DNA from: Oscarella lobularis
Taxonomy: Eukaryota; Porifera; Homoscleromorpha; Homosclerophorida; Oscarellidae
Assembly (NCBI RefSeq): GCF_947507565.1
Contig: NC_089179.1
Coordinates: 620,001 to 684,000 of the forward strand
Direction: 5' to 3'
DNA: 64,000 bases
Shown: piece after piece, positions 23,442-35,500 of the stretch
Position numbering within the stretch: position 1 is the stretch's first letter
How the letters are laid out: the number at the start of each line of letters is the position of its first letter
Made by a program: the position numbers and the translations under genes
The notes under the pieces: model-generated
What the model was told of the DNA's origin: nothing
What the model saw: the letters and a program-made list of their open reading frames with translations, nothing else
The model's database searches: none

Positions 23442-25886
23442 ATGAACCCGCTCGGAAAACGAATAACGTGCGACGGATTCGTCGGAACGATTCGCTACGT
23501 GGGCCAAGTGCCACCCAATTCGGGTAGGTGCACACTGAAACGCGCCACATCAGGAGAGTCCCTCCGCGATTTGTTGACTCGCTCAGGAGATTGGCTTGGA
23601 ATCGAATGGGACGACCCGTCGCGCGGAAAACACGACGGAACGCACGAGGGGGTCAAATACTTCAACTGCAGGTGGCCAACGCAGCCAACGCACAGTAGAG
23701 TATAGTACACTGACTGGCCATCGGCCAATGCAGACTACTAGAGCACGCATGTACCTACCCGCCTACTTTAGATACGACCCCAGGGCAGCGTCTTTTGTAC
23801 GACCCAAAAAAGTGCAATACGGCTGTACGGTACCAGAAGCGATTTGCGAGCGCTACGGGCCGCCGCCGCCGCCGCCGCCGTCTTCGAGTGGGGATGGGGT
23901 TGCAGACGTAATGGGCGTTTATGAGGACAGGTATGCGGGAGACTCTCTACAGGGGTGACATATATGTATACGTACATTTTCCACTTACCGTAGTCGTTTC
24001 CTCGCTCGTCTCGAGGAGGTCGGTCTTTGTCGATTGGGCGTCGCCGAGTGCGGTGACGAGATTGCTGCCTCGATTCCGAGTAGGTGTTTCTCGTGCAACG
24101 TGTACGTTCCGGTCGTAGGACGTATGTAAAAAGGTGTGACGTCTTTGGATTTGTCCGACAATTTGATTTCGAGTTGGTCGACGGTGGCGGGCGTCGCGAG
24201 TCAGCTGGCCGATCGACTAACGACTCTCCAGCTGAGGTGAACTCGCATTAGCATTCGTATGTAATAGTAGCGTCACTTACGTCGTCGATATGTGCAAACA
24301 GTGGCAATTGCATTGAGTCGTTTGATTCGGTTCGCGACTCGACTTTTCCCGGCGTCAAGGTATTGTTTTTGAACCGAATGAAACTTGAGTGGAACGAGGT
24401 CGGCGATTGGTTTCCTGCTTTTCTCCCTGCGATATCTAATCGGTCTCTCTGCCTTGTCAGGTGGTCGCCATCTTGAGAATGTTTCCGCTCGCAGAAGAGG
24501 TCCACGTCTGCTGGAATGCAATCACGACGATCGACGCGTAAGCGCGCTGCTGTTGCCGCATAGGGGATACTGATACTCTATGCACTTTACATTCCGCAAC
24601 AGAAGCGAGTGGCACGCGCTCGCCAACTTGCGATTACTGAATCTAGAGAAAAATTCTCTCAGAGACTGGGCACAAATTATGAAACTCTCTTGCCTGTCTC
24701 GGTAAAGATCTCATCTAGCGATCCTCAGTCGGTTCACGTCTACTGTATATTGGCTGTAGGCTTGAAACACTAATTGTCAGTGGAAATTTTCTGGAGTCTA
24801 TCAGTTTTTCAGGGGGTAATAAATTATGGGGGGGGGGGGGGGGGGGGGTAGCCTGACTCGGCGCAACCGTGATCTATAGATGACGACAGTGTGCATTTTC
24901 CTACGTTGAAATCGCTGTCTCTCAACGACAATAAAATAGCGGAGGTACGAGTTGGGATTTTTATCGGCTTCAATACGCATTTGCCTTAGTGGGATTCGGT
25001 GAACAGCCTAAGCAAGTTGAAAACTCTAAGGGAGCTAAAATTTAAAGGAAACCCGTGTCTAAGAGGTTCAAAGCACCGCGCTCTCGCTCTCTATGAGTTG
25101 ATAGGGTCGAATTCTTATAGGAGAACAGGAAGAAGACGCTAGATTCTTACTAATTGCTCGCCTTCCTAACGTGCAGCGACTAAATGGAAGTCCGGTAAGT
25201 GCAACAAACGTAAGATCCTAACCTAAGACGCCAGCCTCGGTAGGTATCGGCTAAAGAAAGGCAATTGGCTGAACGTTACTACATAAAAAGGTTCGCGAAA
25301 GACCGAATTCGGCTTGCCAATCCAGCCGAATTCTGTCGACTTCACCCGCGATACGATTCGCTTATCAAAGGCAAGTATTTGCCCCTGAAATCGAGCATGC
25401 ATACGACGTACGTATGTTTAGAACACGGGGAGCCAATAGCGAGTCAAACAGAACCGCCAACTGGGGTTTTAAAGGACACTTTGCTGTGTAATGCACCACG
25501 CCGTCACATTTGTATTTTTCGGATTCTCTACCTACTCTTGCTAAGGTCTCACGTTGGAATGCCCGGAAGATTTAACAAAGAAGACATTCACAAAGAAGCT
25601 TCCTAGTATCGCGAAAAAAAGTTGCTTTATTCTATACATCTACCGTTGTTTCTACCCAGGCACAATGACCTTACTGAAACTCAAGGCTTTCTTAGGCAGA
25701 TTGTATAGAATTAACGCAACGGAACAGATTGTATCTTATAGGGATCAAAAGGTGAGCGAGGGTCGGTATAATTTCTAATCAAATTTCCGTCCGTAGCTGG
25801 GAAGAGAATACGAATTGAAAGAAGATCAAAGAACGCTGTCTTTCTATTCAATTCAATCTGGAGACACTATTCTCCTTAGGTGGTAA
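23442..25886 (+). CDS. TBCE: Tubulin-specific chaperone E
   Basis: Tubulin folding cofactor acting with TBCD and TBCC on alpha-tubulin; also disassembles dimers. The start at 23442 gives MNPLGKRITCDGFVGTIRYV, spliced to NSGDWLGIEWDDPSRGKHDG, THEGVKYF, then a join to RAASFVRPKKVQYG: a CAP-Gly domain with GKHDG. LRR region (LRLLNLEKNSLRD-like, LKSLSLNDNKIAEW). After it come FCRLHPRYDSL and a C-terminal ubiquitin-like domain (PGTMTLLKLKAFLGRLYRI ... LREYELKEDQ-like ... SGDTILLRW stop). Order and ending match human TBCE (ends GDCLLVRW). About nine introns; one has a 21-G run. A proline run (about seven Pro) follows CERYG in the CAP-Gly to LRR linker. Confidence 0.94.
24828..24848. repeat. Poly(G) tract, 21 G
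   Basis: Uninterrupted run of 21 G in a TBCE intron, on the sense strand of the gene. Confidence 0.95.
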
Positions 25887-25968
25887 TGTTCAGATGGTTA
25901 GCGCCCTCGTTTAGATTAAGGACAAATAAAAGAAAAAGAAAAAGCGTGCTATAGTATACTACGTTGGA

Positions 25969-28447
25969 TTACTTATCTTTATCGGCCTCCTTGTCCCGTC
26001 TTCTGTGCTTCTGTTTCTTATGGTGATGGTGATGGCGATGACGACGGTGATGATGGCGATGGTGACGATGACGGTGCCGGTCCCTGTCGGGCGACGAATT
26101 CGATGAACGGCGCCGGCGACGGCTTTTACGCGGAGAAGACGACGACGATGACGACGAAGCGGCGCCTACGCTAGACCTAGAACGTTCTCTCGATCTCGAT
26201 CTAGATATAATGACAATTAAATAGTTATTATAGAAGACGTTAAGACCTTCGGTCGCGTTTTCCATTTCTGTCCTTTTTAGCTTGATCCTCTTTGAGTTTA
26301 GCTGCAAATAACGCCGCTTTTCTTTTTCTCTCCTGTCTAATCCTCTCTTCTTGAAATTCTGGATAGATAAAAACTGACTTTCTCTACTATATATCTATAT
26401 CGTGACGTACGTGTACTTTTGTCTCCTCCGTCTATGCAATAGCCGCCTTCTTTTACAATGATTTCTTTGATGGGTTCAATCACTTCCTCCTCCTCCTCCT
26501 CCTCCTCTTCCTTTTCTTTTGCCGTTTCTGCTCCGCTTCTCGCAACGACAGACGGTCTCACCGCAGTCACTCGTATCACTTCAATTTTTTTCGCGTCTGC
26601 TGGTTTTGGAGCGGCGACTTTGACTTTTGCTGATTGAACGAGATGTTCCGGTTTCGCCGATTTCACTTTCATCTGTCGCTTCAGCTCCTGCTTCTTCCAC
26701 TCGTAATATCCATTATAGGCGTGCGTTGAATTGAGAAAGGCGAATCGCGGATCTCCTTTCTGCGCAACGACACTCTCAAAACTGCCCCCATTCCTCACAA
26801 CGTATTGCGCCAATTTGTCAATGACAGCCTGAACGTCACTGGGAGGCGGTGGACGAATCGATGACATCGCATTCAGATCCTGACCAGCAAAGTCGTCGCC
26901 CGTAACAGAGGTGTCGGTGGAATGCCACGGCGCAAGCGAAGGGGTCGTCAATAGAGGCGTGGATTGAGGAACATCGGTGGGTGGACGTTGGAAATAGGCG
27001 GCGGACGCTGGTGGAACTCTTCTCTCTTGCGAGACGAAATACGGCTTGGAAGCGTCACTAAAAGAACACAGATACCAAATTATTTCTAGTCACTTATTTC
27101 TAAATTCAAATCTACGTTGACGTGAATGCAATAAATGTTACCCAATTGGTTTACCCGTATCTATAGAAGAAAATGGAGAGGCGCGCAAAGCCAAACTCCC
27201 CAAGACCTTCCCTGCGTGTCGTCACCTATATGCAGCTGCGAAATCGAATAAACCAGACCAAACAACACGTGACCTAAATATAAAACGGCGCACGGACAAT
27301 TGTGTACCTTGAATAGGAGGACATCGGTTTCAGGACGCCAGACGACTTGGTGTCGCTAAATTTCGGAGACTGGCGAGACTCGGACAGTTTGAGCGTCACT
27401 GGAGCTAAAGCACTCAACATCGGAGCCTTTTTGGTAGAGATGCCGACGTCAGGATCGTCGTCGTTGTGGGGAGATTTTCGCTTGGCAAATAAACTTGGAT
27501 GAAGACTGTATTCGTCATCGTCGTCATCTTCGCTGCTCTTATGGCTGCTATTCTCTGCTGCGTTATCCTTTGGCTGTACTGGCGTATAAGTGCCGTTCTT
27601 GATAGACTGCATCAAGTGTTTGTAGTAGGCGTTCAGCGGACTTCCAAACGAAAGAAAGTCGAACTGAGGATTGGACGCCTGCTTTGCCTTGATCATTATC
27701 TCCATCTGAGCGCCTTGTCCGCTCACAAACGCAGCCGTCTTCTCTATGATGGAGTGCACTTTCATAGACGGTGGCTGAAAAGACGCTCAATACGTATCTC
27801 CAGGGAAATATTTATGTACCAATTGGGTATGATCAGGAATGAGAAAACCGTGTGGCACTTGGTATGGCTCCATTTCGTCGTCGTCTTCTTCGTCGTCTTC
27901 TTCTTCGTCGTGTGGTCGTTGAATTGCTCTTTCGTCTCTCTTGACCTCTTCGTAGTCAAATCCGACTGCTCGATATCCCGCGTAAGATCGTCCCTCGGTT
28001 TCTACGAGAGGGAGAGCCCCCATTGGGGGATCCGATGGGGAGATTGCGAATATCGTGTCGTTTGCCTTGGCGTTCTTCCTCGTCGCTCGCTTCGGCGTCT
28101 CTTAGGTCTCGTTCTCGTTCTTCGTCGCACAATCGCTCGATTTCGTCCTTCTCTTCGCGCTCGAACGGACCCTCCATAGCGAACTCGCTTTCGTCTGTCA
28201 GTTGAGCTCGCACATCGTACCTAACAATTTAAAAACTTATAATCGTACATAAGAGAAGCCAAGCGGACCTTGATATGAGAAGATCGTTGTCCCCGTTCCA
28301 TGGAATGAGCATTTGTTCCGCTTCTTGGGCCTTTTCGTCGTCTCGAAAAAGCTTGCAAGCGTACCCAAATACAAGGAGGTCTTCGTCGGGCATTTCGCGT
28401 CCGCTGCGACCTTTCCGGAATCTCCTAGTGTCCAGAATTGTCGTCAT
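25969..28447 (-). CDS. SFSWAP: Splicing factor SFSWAP (suppressor of white-apricot)
   Basis: SR-like alternative-splicing regulator; in flies and mammals it autoregulates the splicing of its own first introns. The start at 28447 reads [20 protein letters not shown] with [17 protein letters not shown], the conserved N-terminal domain, and [15 protein letters not shown]. An acidic/basic region follows. SURP1: [20 protein letters not shown] with [21 protein letters not shown]2: [20 protein letters not shown] with [18 protein letters not shown]-terminal RS region ([12 protein letters not shown]) passing into a His-rich tail ([20 protein letters not shown]) that may help nuclear-speckle targeting. 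About six introns. Convergent with TBCE (82 bp), divergent from the LRR/EF-hand gene (68 bp). Confidence 0.94.
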
Positions 28448-28515
28448 ATTTATCGAATGTTTTTCCGCCCCGCATACGGGCACCGTTTCGTCTTGACGAC
28501 GCTGTGGGTGTGGTG
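28448..28515. promoter_or_regulatory. Bidirectional promoter SFSWAP / LRR-EF-hand gene
   Basis: 68 bp between divergent start codons. Confidence 0.45.
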
Positions 28516-30747
28516 ATGGCAACAGAAGTAGCGACACAAAGTCAGAAGGCACTTGATCACGTACAGTGGAGTCGCAGACAACCGCGCAATTCTCATATAT
28601 CTGATTCGTAGCCGATCGAGGTCACATTCGAAGACGGCGTCGCGTCTCGCGAAGCCGATTCGGCGAGAACGTCAGCAACCGATCTCGTCGCACCGGAAGA
28701 GAACGGGGAGGGAGACAGCGGAGAGAACGAGAAAGAGGAAGAAAAAGAAAGCGAAAAAGAGCAAGATGTTGGGAGCGAAGAAGAGTGGGACACCGACTTG
28801 GAAATCGACGGTAGTAAATAAACAATAGCAGTCAAAAGAATCCAATCGATTCCTTTTCGCTCTATAGAAAAAAAGGAAGACTATGACGTCACCGGTCGAA
28901 AAGTCTACCTGGAGCAGTGCTCGCTTTTGGGAATTGTTCCGGCGAGCTATTTTCTTCAACGAATGCAAAATACAGAGATTGATATGAAGCACAGAGGACT
29001 CGGACCGAAGGGAGCCAAGGCGCTGTCTGTTGCCTTAGTTGTGAGATGCACGGACCTAAAGCCATACGATATAATAGATATGCGTTTTTTAGAGCAATAC
29101 GAGTGTTCTAAAATTAAATTTGAGTGACAATTGGCTGGATGCTGAAGGGGGCATGGCTGTATCAAATATGTTGAAAGAAAATTGCTATGTGTCACATTTG
29201 GTACGTCAATTCTTACTCAGAACTTCTACTTTGTATACGTTGTTATGTACCAGGATGTTTCATTTGATAAACTTGGGTTAGGAGGAGGCATTGCTATGGC
29301 TGAAACGTTGCAGAATAATATGAATATCACTTACTGCAATTTAGCAGGTAAACGAATTACTGTATGTTACGCGCTCTCTATATTTTGTTTTTACTAGGTA
29401 ATGAACTTTCTGATAAAACAGCTGAACCGTTTGCAGAAGCAATCAAAGTAGAAACCGATTAAAATACTGAATACATTTTCTAGGGATTTTTTATACAGGT
29501 TAATTATAAGATTCGAGAGCTGAATCTTAGTCACAATAAACTGGGAGAGCCAGCAGGCTTGGTCTTAGGACCGGCAATAGGTTGCTTAGCAAGCACAGCC
29601 ATTACACGGTAGTCATACCTGATGCTAGGTGAAAACGAATCGCTGCATCATTTGGACTTGAGTTGGAACTATTTCAGACGAAAAGGAGCCGTTGCCATAG
29701 CTCTCGGTCTCAAAGTAAGGCTCCCAATCCTTCTTCTATAAGCACGCGTAAAATTCCGCTTCAACTTTACAGAATAACCAAGTTTTACGTAGCCTAAATT
29801 TGGCTTACAATGGTTTTGGAAACGAGGGAGCTTTAGCTGCTGGAGAGGCTTTGAAAGTCAATACAACGCTTACTGAGTTGGATCTCAGGTAACGAAGTAC
29901 GCAGTACACCATATACTCTCTAGCTGAAACCTCTCTCGCCGCGCAGCAACAATAGAATATCGGCTGATGGCGCTCTGCTGTTAGCCAAAGCTCTAGAGGT
30001 CAATGAGACATTGAAAATATTAAAAGTACTAATTTATCAATATAAAATATGAGTTTACCTGATCGGATGGGTATCTAGCTTGGTCAAAATCCTCTTGAAT
30101 CAAATGGTATGATGGCCATACTACGCGCTGTACAAAAAAATCCCAATTGCTCATTAGAAGAGCTTGGTTTCACGGTATAATCATCTTTCTACTAAGTATT
30201 TGGTATGTACATACGCTCATATTCTAGGATATAACTATAAGTGAAGACGTTGCCAAAATAATTGAAGAGTTGAAGGAAAGTCGTCCCGGATTGCGAATCG
30301 TTCACGGCGGTTTAGGAGGACTGAGCAAGGCAAAGCCGAGGCAAGACCCGATGATTGTTCTCAAGCACTACATAGAGGAGAGAAACTTGCGTCTTGTCGA
30401 CTTCTTCAATCAAGTTGACAAGGACAAAAGTCTGTCCGTTTCTCCCGGAGAATTTCGGACGGGTCTCAAAAAGGCGAACGTTCCGTTGAAAGACTGGGAA
30501 ATCAGTCAGCTTATATCGATGCTCGATAAGGATAACGACGGCGAAATCGATTTCAGGTAAAATATGTCCAATTTGATCTCGTTCCGCTTTCATCTATATA
30601 CCTACTGTATAACGCAGCGAGCTTGTCGAGGGAGCGCACTACGCGACAGAAGAGCTAAGAGAGCAAAAGCGAATGGAAGAGACGGCTGAAAAGGCGAAAC
30701 AAAGGGTCTTAGCTAGTAGTAGTTCAACCTTCGTTGCCAGCAAGTAG
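28516..30747 (+). CDS. LRRC74-like ribonuclease-inhibitor-type LRR protein with two EF-hands
   Basis: The first exon [15 protein letters not shown] (start 28516) joins through a 52-bp intron to a very acidic segment ([20 protein letters not shown]). Next comes the LRRC74-type lead-in [20 protein letters not shown] and [16 protein letters not shown], then repeated RI-type LRRs ([43 protein letters not shown]-like, [37 protein letters not shown]). The C-terminus has two EF-hands: loop [12 protein letters not shown] and loop [12 protein letters not shown]; the second is split by the last intron. Likely an intracellular Ca-binding LRR scaffold; cilia or testis roles are known for relatives, not shown here. 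About ten introns. Confidence 0.85.
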
Positions 30748-31054
30748 ACAGTACCACAACAAACTTGTATGTATCTGTAATAGACGAAGGCACTATCACT
30801 TTCTACTGCAAGGGGTTTTTTGATCCCCAGCTGGGTGGCACTATACATAACGCATTGCATTACGTTGCTTTCAGTTACATTTTCAGCGCTCTTATGCCAA
30901 CGTTTCTATCCCCCAGTTCACAGATCGTTGTGACAAGCCGATGGAGAAGAGTGATTTGCCCGAGGTAGCCTACGTTAATTATTGCGCACGTGGGTAAGAT
31001 TTAAAGTTCTCTACACTACTGTACTAGATCGCGAACGAAACGCCCTCGTTTCCT
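30748..31054. other. Gap between LRR/EF-hand gene and GPCR
   Basis: 307 bp. An E-box CACGTG occurs near 30988. No coding exon or RNA gene recognised; presumably 3' UTR and GPCR promoter. Confidence 0.5.
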
Positions 31055-32176
31055 ATGGTTCTGATGTGCGAGGGGCGAAGCGTAAACGTTTCCGCTCAAA
31101 CTAACGAGCAGAAAACGCTAACGTTTTTCTCCTATCTTATATACACGTCTACCGCTGCCACTTGGAAAACAGTCACCCTAGCCGTTCTAAGCGTACTAGC
31201 TTTAGTGCTCAACAGCATCGTTATTGCGTGGAGATGCCGTGGGCGCAACCGACGGACAAATCACTCGATTCTCGCTATCAATTTGGCTCTGTCTGACATT
31301 CTTATAGCAGTGACCAGCTGCCTTCGCATTGCAGCGACAATGACAGCGAACAGCTGGTGTCAAACAGGAAACATGCTTTCAGCGTGGTTATGCGATGTTG
31401 CGTTTCATATTGGAGATGCAGCAAGTATAACGTCCGTTACTTTTCTATTCACAATTGCGTTGTTTGGATTCAAAGAAATTGTTGGATACTGTGGCAAGAG
31501 GAGGGAAACATCAAAATGCACTGTACTTAGCGTTGTAGTTCTTCAGTGGACAATAGCAATTGTTTCAACTTTTGGATTGCATCATCCTGGTTTAACTTGG
31601 AACAAAAACCATTCGGTGAACTGGATGAACTGCGGAATGTTCGTTGTACTCCCATACAACAAAATTCAAGTAAAAACGGGATTTGTGAAGACTTTGGGAT
31701 CTCTACTTATAATTTTCGTCGGAGCATTTCTCTATTTTAGAATTCTTTTTGTCGCTCGAAAAAGGAAGATAACAGATCAAAACATCAGATTTCGATTGCT
31801 CAATTTAGTTGTTGTATCGGGAGCGTTGGGTCTGCTCCTCATAGCATGGGGTCTTTATGTGCTTGCCAATGCCAACAGGGATTACACGACGTTAGGAAAA
31901 AACAAATCATTTCTTCTAGTTTTTCAAACAGTTGGGCTTTTGCTGCCAATACTAGCAGTGCTAAATCCTTTCCTGTACACTTTTGTGACTAAAGCGTCTT
32001 TGGAGAAAATTCGAGTTGGGCTCAAGAGGTTGGTTTCCGCTTCAGGCAAGTTAGATGGTGAAACTGATCAGGTCATACAAGGGGAAGACAGAGCCAGTTA
32101 TGGTAGTGATCTAACAACCAAGCTCTTCCCAGCAACAACAACACTAACCGAAATTTGTATGGAGAAAGACTCCTGA
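31055..32176 (+). CDS. Rhodopsin-like (class A) GPCR, intronless
   Basis: A 373-residue seven-membrane-segment receptor in one exon. N-terminus with an N-glycosylation site (NVSAQT). TM1 contains LNSIVI (Asn 1.50), TM2 INLALSDILIAV (Asp 2.50), TM7 NPFLYTF (NPxxY form). There is no DRY at the end of TM3 (FGFKEIVGY stands there) and no clear CWxP in TM6. The C-tail is short and Ser/Thr-rich. Ligand unknown; overall look is of a divergent sponge- or cnidarian-type orphan receptor. The lack of introns contrasts with the intron-dense neighbours. Confidence 0.85.
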   Translation: MVLMCEGRSVNVSAQTNEQKTLTFFSYLIYTSTAATWKTVTLAVLSVLALVLNSIVIAWRCRGRNRRTNHSILAINLALSDILIAVTSCLRIAATMTANSWCQTGNMLSAWLCDVAFHIGDAASITSVTFLFTIALFGFKEIVGYCGKRRETSKCTVLSVVVLQWTIAIVSTFGLHHPGLTWNKNHSVNWMNCGMFVVLPYNKIQVKTGFVKTLGSLLIIFVGAFLYFRILFVARKRKITDQNIRFRLLNLVVVSGALGLLLIAWGLYVLANANRDYTTLGKNKSFLLVFQTVGLLLPILAVLNPFLYTFVTKASLEKIRVGLKRLVSASGKLDGETDQVIQGEDRASYGSDLTTKLFPATTTLTEICMEKDS

Positions 32177-32522
32177 TTGATTGAGTGAACTTAGACTACT
32201 GTGCCGTTCAGTGTGAACTGATACATGCGTACCTTTGTAATGCTTACCTTCAAAACGTTTGGTTTCGCTTCGGCTTTCAGAAAACCTGAAAGAAAAAGTG
32301 AAGACCCATTCAGGTGCTGTGAGCCCACCGAACAGGCGCGGTAGACCATAACCTCTTACTTTCATCTCAGACGACCTTCCTTTCCAAAGTAAGAGGACCG
32401 TTCAAGTAGTGGTTCAACAGTAACTCAGAGTCCGGGGGGTTTAGGTCTAATATCCACCAATCGCTGCTAACACGAACAACAGCGCCAAATAAATCGCTAC
32501 TGAGTGCTTGGTCACAAAACTG
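32177..32522. other. Convergent gap GPCR / citron kinase
   Basis: 346 bp between the two stop codons. A short + strand CCAAATAAATCG near 32486 could carry the GPCR poly(A) signal. I see no gene. Confidence 0.4.
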
Positions 32523-35500
32523 CTAGACTTCGGTTAGAGTTTGCTTGAATCTTTTCGGGCTTGAAACTGGGCTGCTTGCACTAATCCCCGACATCAGTGA
32601 ATCCGAGAGCATTTCGGAAATACTGATGGAAGTTTCCGATGTCATTGATTTTCTGCTTGCCTTATCGTGGCCTCTCGGAGTCGTTCCATAATTGACGTCT
32701 GACAGTGGACGTTTGATAGGGGAAGGGAGAGAAGCGTGGTCAAGGCGAAAGAGGGTAATACTACCGGGAGTGGTTGACATAACGCAGTGGAGACCGTTCA
32801 ATAGGCGGGGATTGCTCAATTCAAGAAGTGACGAACTATAGATAAAAAGGTGATTACTTATAACCTTCTAGATGCCGATTTACTTACCTTTTGGTCCTCA
32901 AATCAACAACTTCTATTGAGTTTAGGAAGTTGACGTAGAGATAAGGAGAGCGGTAGGCTAAAAAAACGGTCAAAAGAGAGAACTTGTTGTCTAAGCTATA
33001 CGTTACCAAATCCTCGAGGCATTCTAGACCATGTTAGTTGATTTGATCTGGTTTGGACGCCGCGAGAGTCAACAAAAACGCCGTATTCTGAAAACACATA
33101 TTAGTCCAAAAGTACGCAAAATAAAGTAAATTTACCGCTGTAGCACAAAAGAACTTCGTTGTTGCCAACGTGAAAAGCCATCATCGGAAATTTGCTTCCG
33201 GATTTGCTCGAAAGACACTCGTCATAAAGATCTAAAGACGCGTACAACTGCAAAACCGAAAAAGATTTCTCTCAATTCTACCTTCAATTTCATGTGTCAC
33301 GGGATCAATAAAAAAGAATTTTGACGTCCCAACAATAATCCTCGACGGAGTGAAAGAAACGCAGCTAACAATCTCATCGCCACAACCAAACTCCTGCGTG
33401 TGATCGGTTAGCGGAAAACGTCTCTGACTGGAAACGTACGTACTTTCACTAATTCAAACGTAGCGGTTTCCTGCTTGTAAGTCAGCAGCAAGAGCCACTT
33501 AGAAATAGCCGCACAAATATACCAACGATCTCCAATCTATTTGTCATTAATTTAGTAGACGTGGAAACGCAGCCAGTATCGTTTCTAATCAAACCTTTCC
33601 TGAAGACACCAGCTTGCATCCTGTGATTTCGCACACGGATACAGATTCCGGAACAGAAAGCGATCCACTTCCGGATGCGACTTGCTGCACAAGATCCTTC
33701 GTCGTTATGTTGACCAATGCCATTTCATGTCCTTCAACAATGTGGAATTTGAGTCGACTATCATTTGCACGTATGACCTACCTTTGATCATGAGAACGTT
33801 ATCAGTGTCTCCAATTCTTTCCATGTCGTGTATGTATCCTTGTCCGGGTATTTCTTGCAGTACTTTGCTGCCCATCGGTACTTTCTTTGTCTTGGGAAGA
33901 GAGCCCACATGAAGGGTAAACAAGCCCTTGCCGCACGCAATCAAGAGAATCTAATACAGATACTCAATAGATTAGTTCATAGCACCACGAATTAATAATA
34001 TGGAATACGTTTCTTGCTAGCTGAAGAGAGCAATTAATATCCAAACTCGAATTCTCAAGAACGACAATCGTTTCTAATGAAGTCTGAAGAAATGTCATAT
34101 ATATGCAGACGTGTACGTATGGGAGTGTTTGTATTTCAGTCCACCTTCTTTTCGGGTATCATTTTGTTTATGCTCGCTTCCTTTTGCAAATCGGCTATCC
34201 ACCCCTGTTTCTCGCGAGCGCTTTTTACCAAAAGATAGACGGTCTGCGTGGGCCAGCACTTGGTCGCCTGCGCTATCTCGACAGACAAAACGAAGGGCAA
34301 GTCGGTGGCGACAACGCCGGGCAGTTCCGCGCTGGAGATAGTTGAATGCACTGAAATGAGAGAACTAGAGAAGGAGATGCTATTCACTGGCTCAACGTCA
34401 GCTGACCAAAGACAAAGAAGTCTCCAACGATACATATTTTAATTGAAAACACCCCATTACCATTTTCTTTGCTGGACGCATCGTAGAAGAGAAGCTGCTT
34501 ATCAACGAGCTTAGCCCACAGCAGCTCCCAGCAGCCGTTCGATCTAAAGACAGTTACAGTTACGATGATGATTCAAAATTAAATTTCAAAACTAACTTGA
34601 GGACTTTGACCCAGCAGCCTTCGCTGGGTCCAGAACGCTCCTCTTTGACCGCCGATTCGAGGCTGCTCGTCGCCATCGCGGCAGCGGGCGAAGGAGCGAC
34701 GGACCTCTTCATCGTCTCCGTGACGTAATGGTCGACCAACTCCATGGGAAGACCGCACGTCGCCGGAAGCGCCGACGAACATTTGACGTGGCAAATCGAC
34801 TTGCAGTCTAAACGAAAAAACAACAACCCCGCCGCTTCAAAAGTGACGTCATAAACGATCATTTGTCGCCAATGCTCACGTTGGCATTTCGACATTTGCT
34901 TTCCGAAATGAATAACAGACGAGCAAACGGCGCACGCCTTCGTCTTCTTACACCTCGCCTGTATAAGCCGATGAGGAATGTTATGATGCATCCTCTGTTT
35001 TGGCTTTCTGCTAGGCGGCGATGCGCCCGTCGACGTCGCCGCCGCCGGCCTTTTTATCAAGGCCGATCGGGGAGGAGGAGCTGGGGTGACGGCGGAGGTG
35101 GAAACTTGGGGGCTCGGCTGATTGCCGGGACTCTGCTGCAAAACGGTAAGCATCGTTCCCGGGGCGGCGGCGGCACTACCAACTACACGAGAATGAGCGT
35201 GCGTTTTCCCCTCGTCTATATAGGCCCCATTTAGATTGATTTACAGTCGGTCGTTTGTTGTTTGGGTGGATCACTTGTACCATTAGTCGAATAGCTACTG
35301 AGCCTGCTGTCACTAGCGCTTTTAAGCGGAGGAAGAGGCGGCGACGTCGCCGGAGCTTGGTCGGTCTGTTTGATTCCCTTCTGAAATTCTTTCCATTGCT
35401 CGGCTCTGGCTAGATCTTGGTTCCTTCGCTTAGCCGTCAGTGTTTGCTTGCTGCCTGGCGTCGTAGCCATCTATAAGGCGTGCATGGGCAATTTCGTGCG

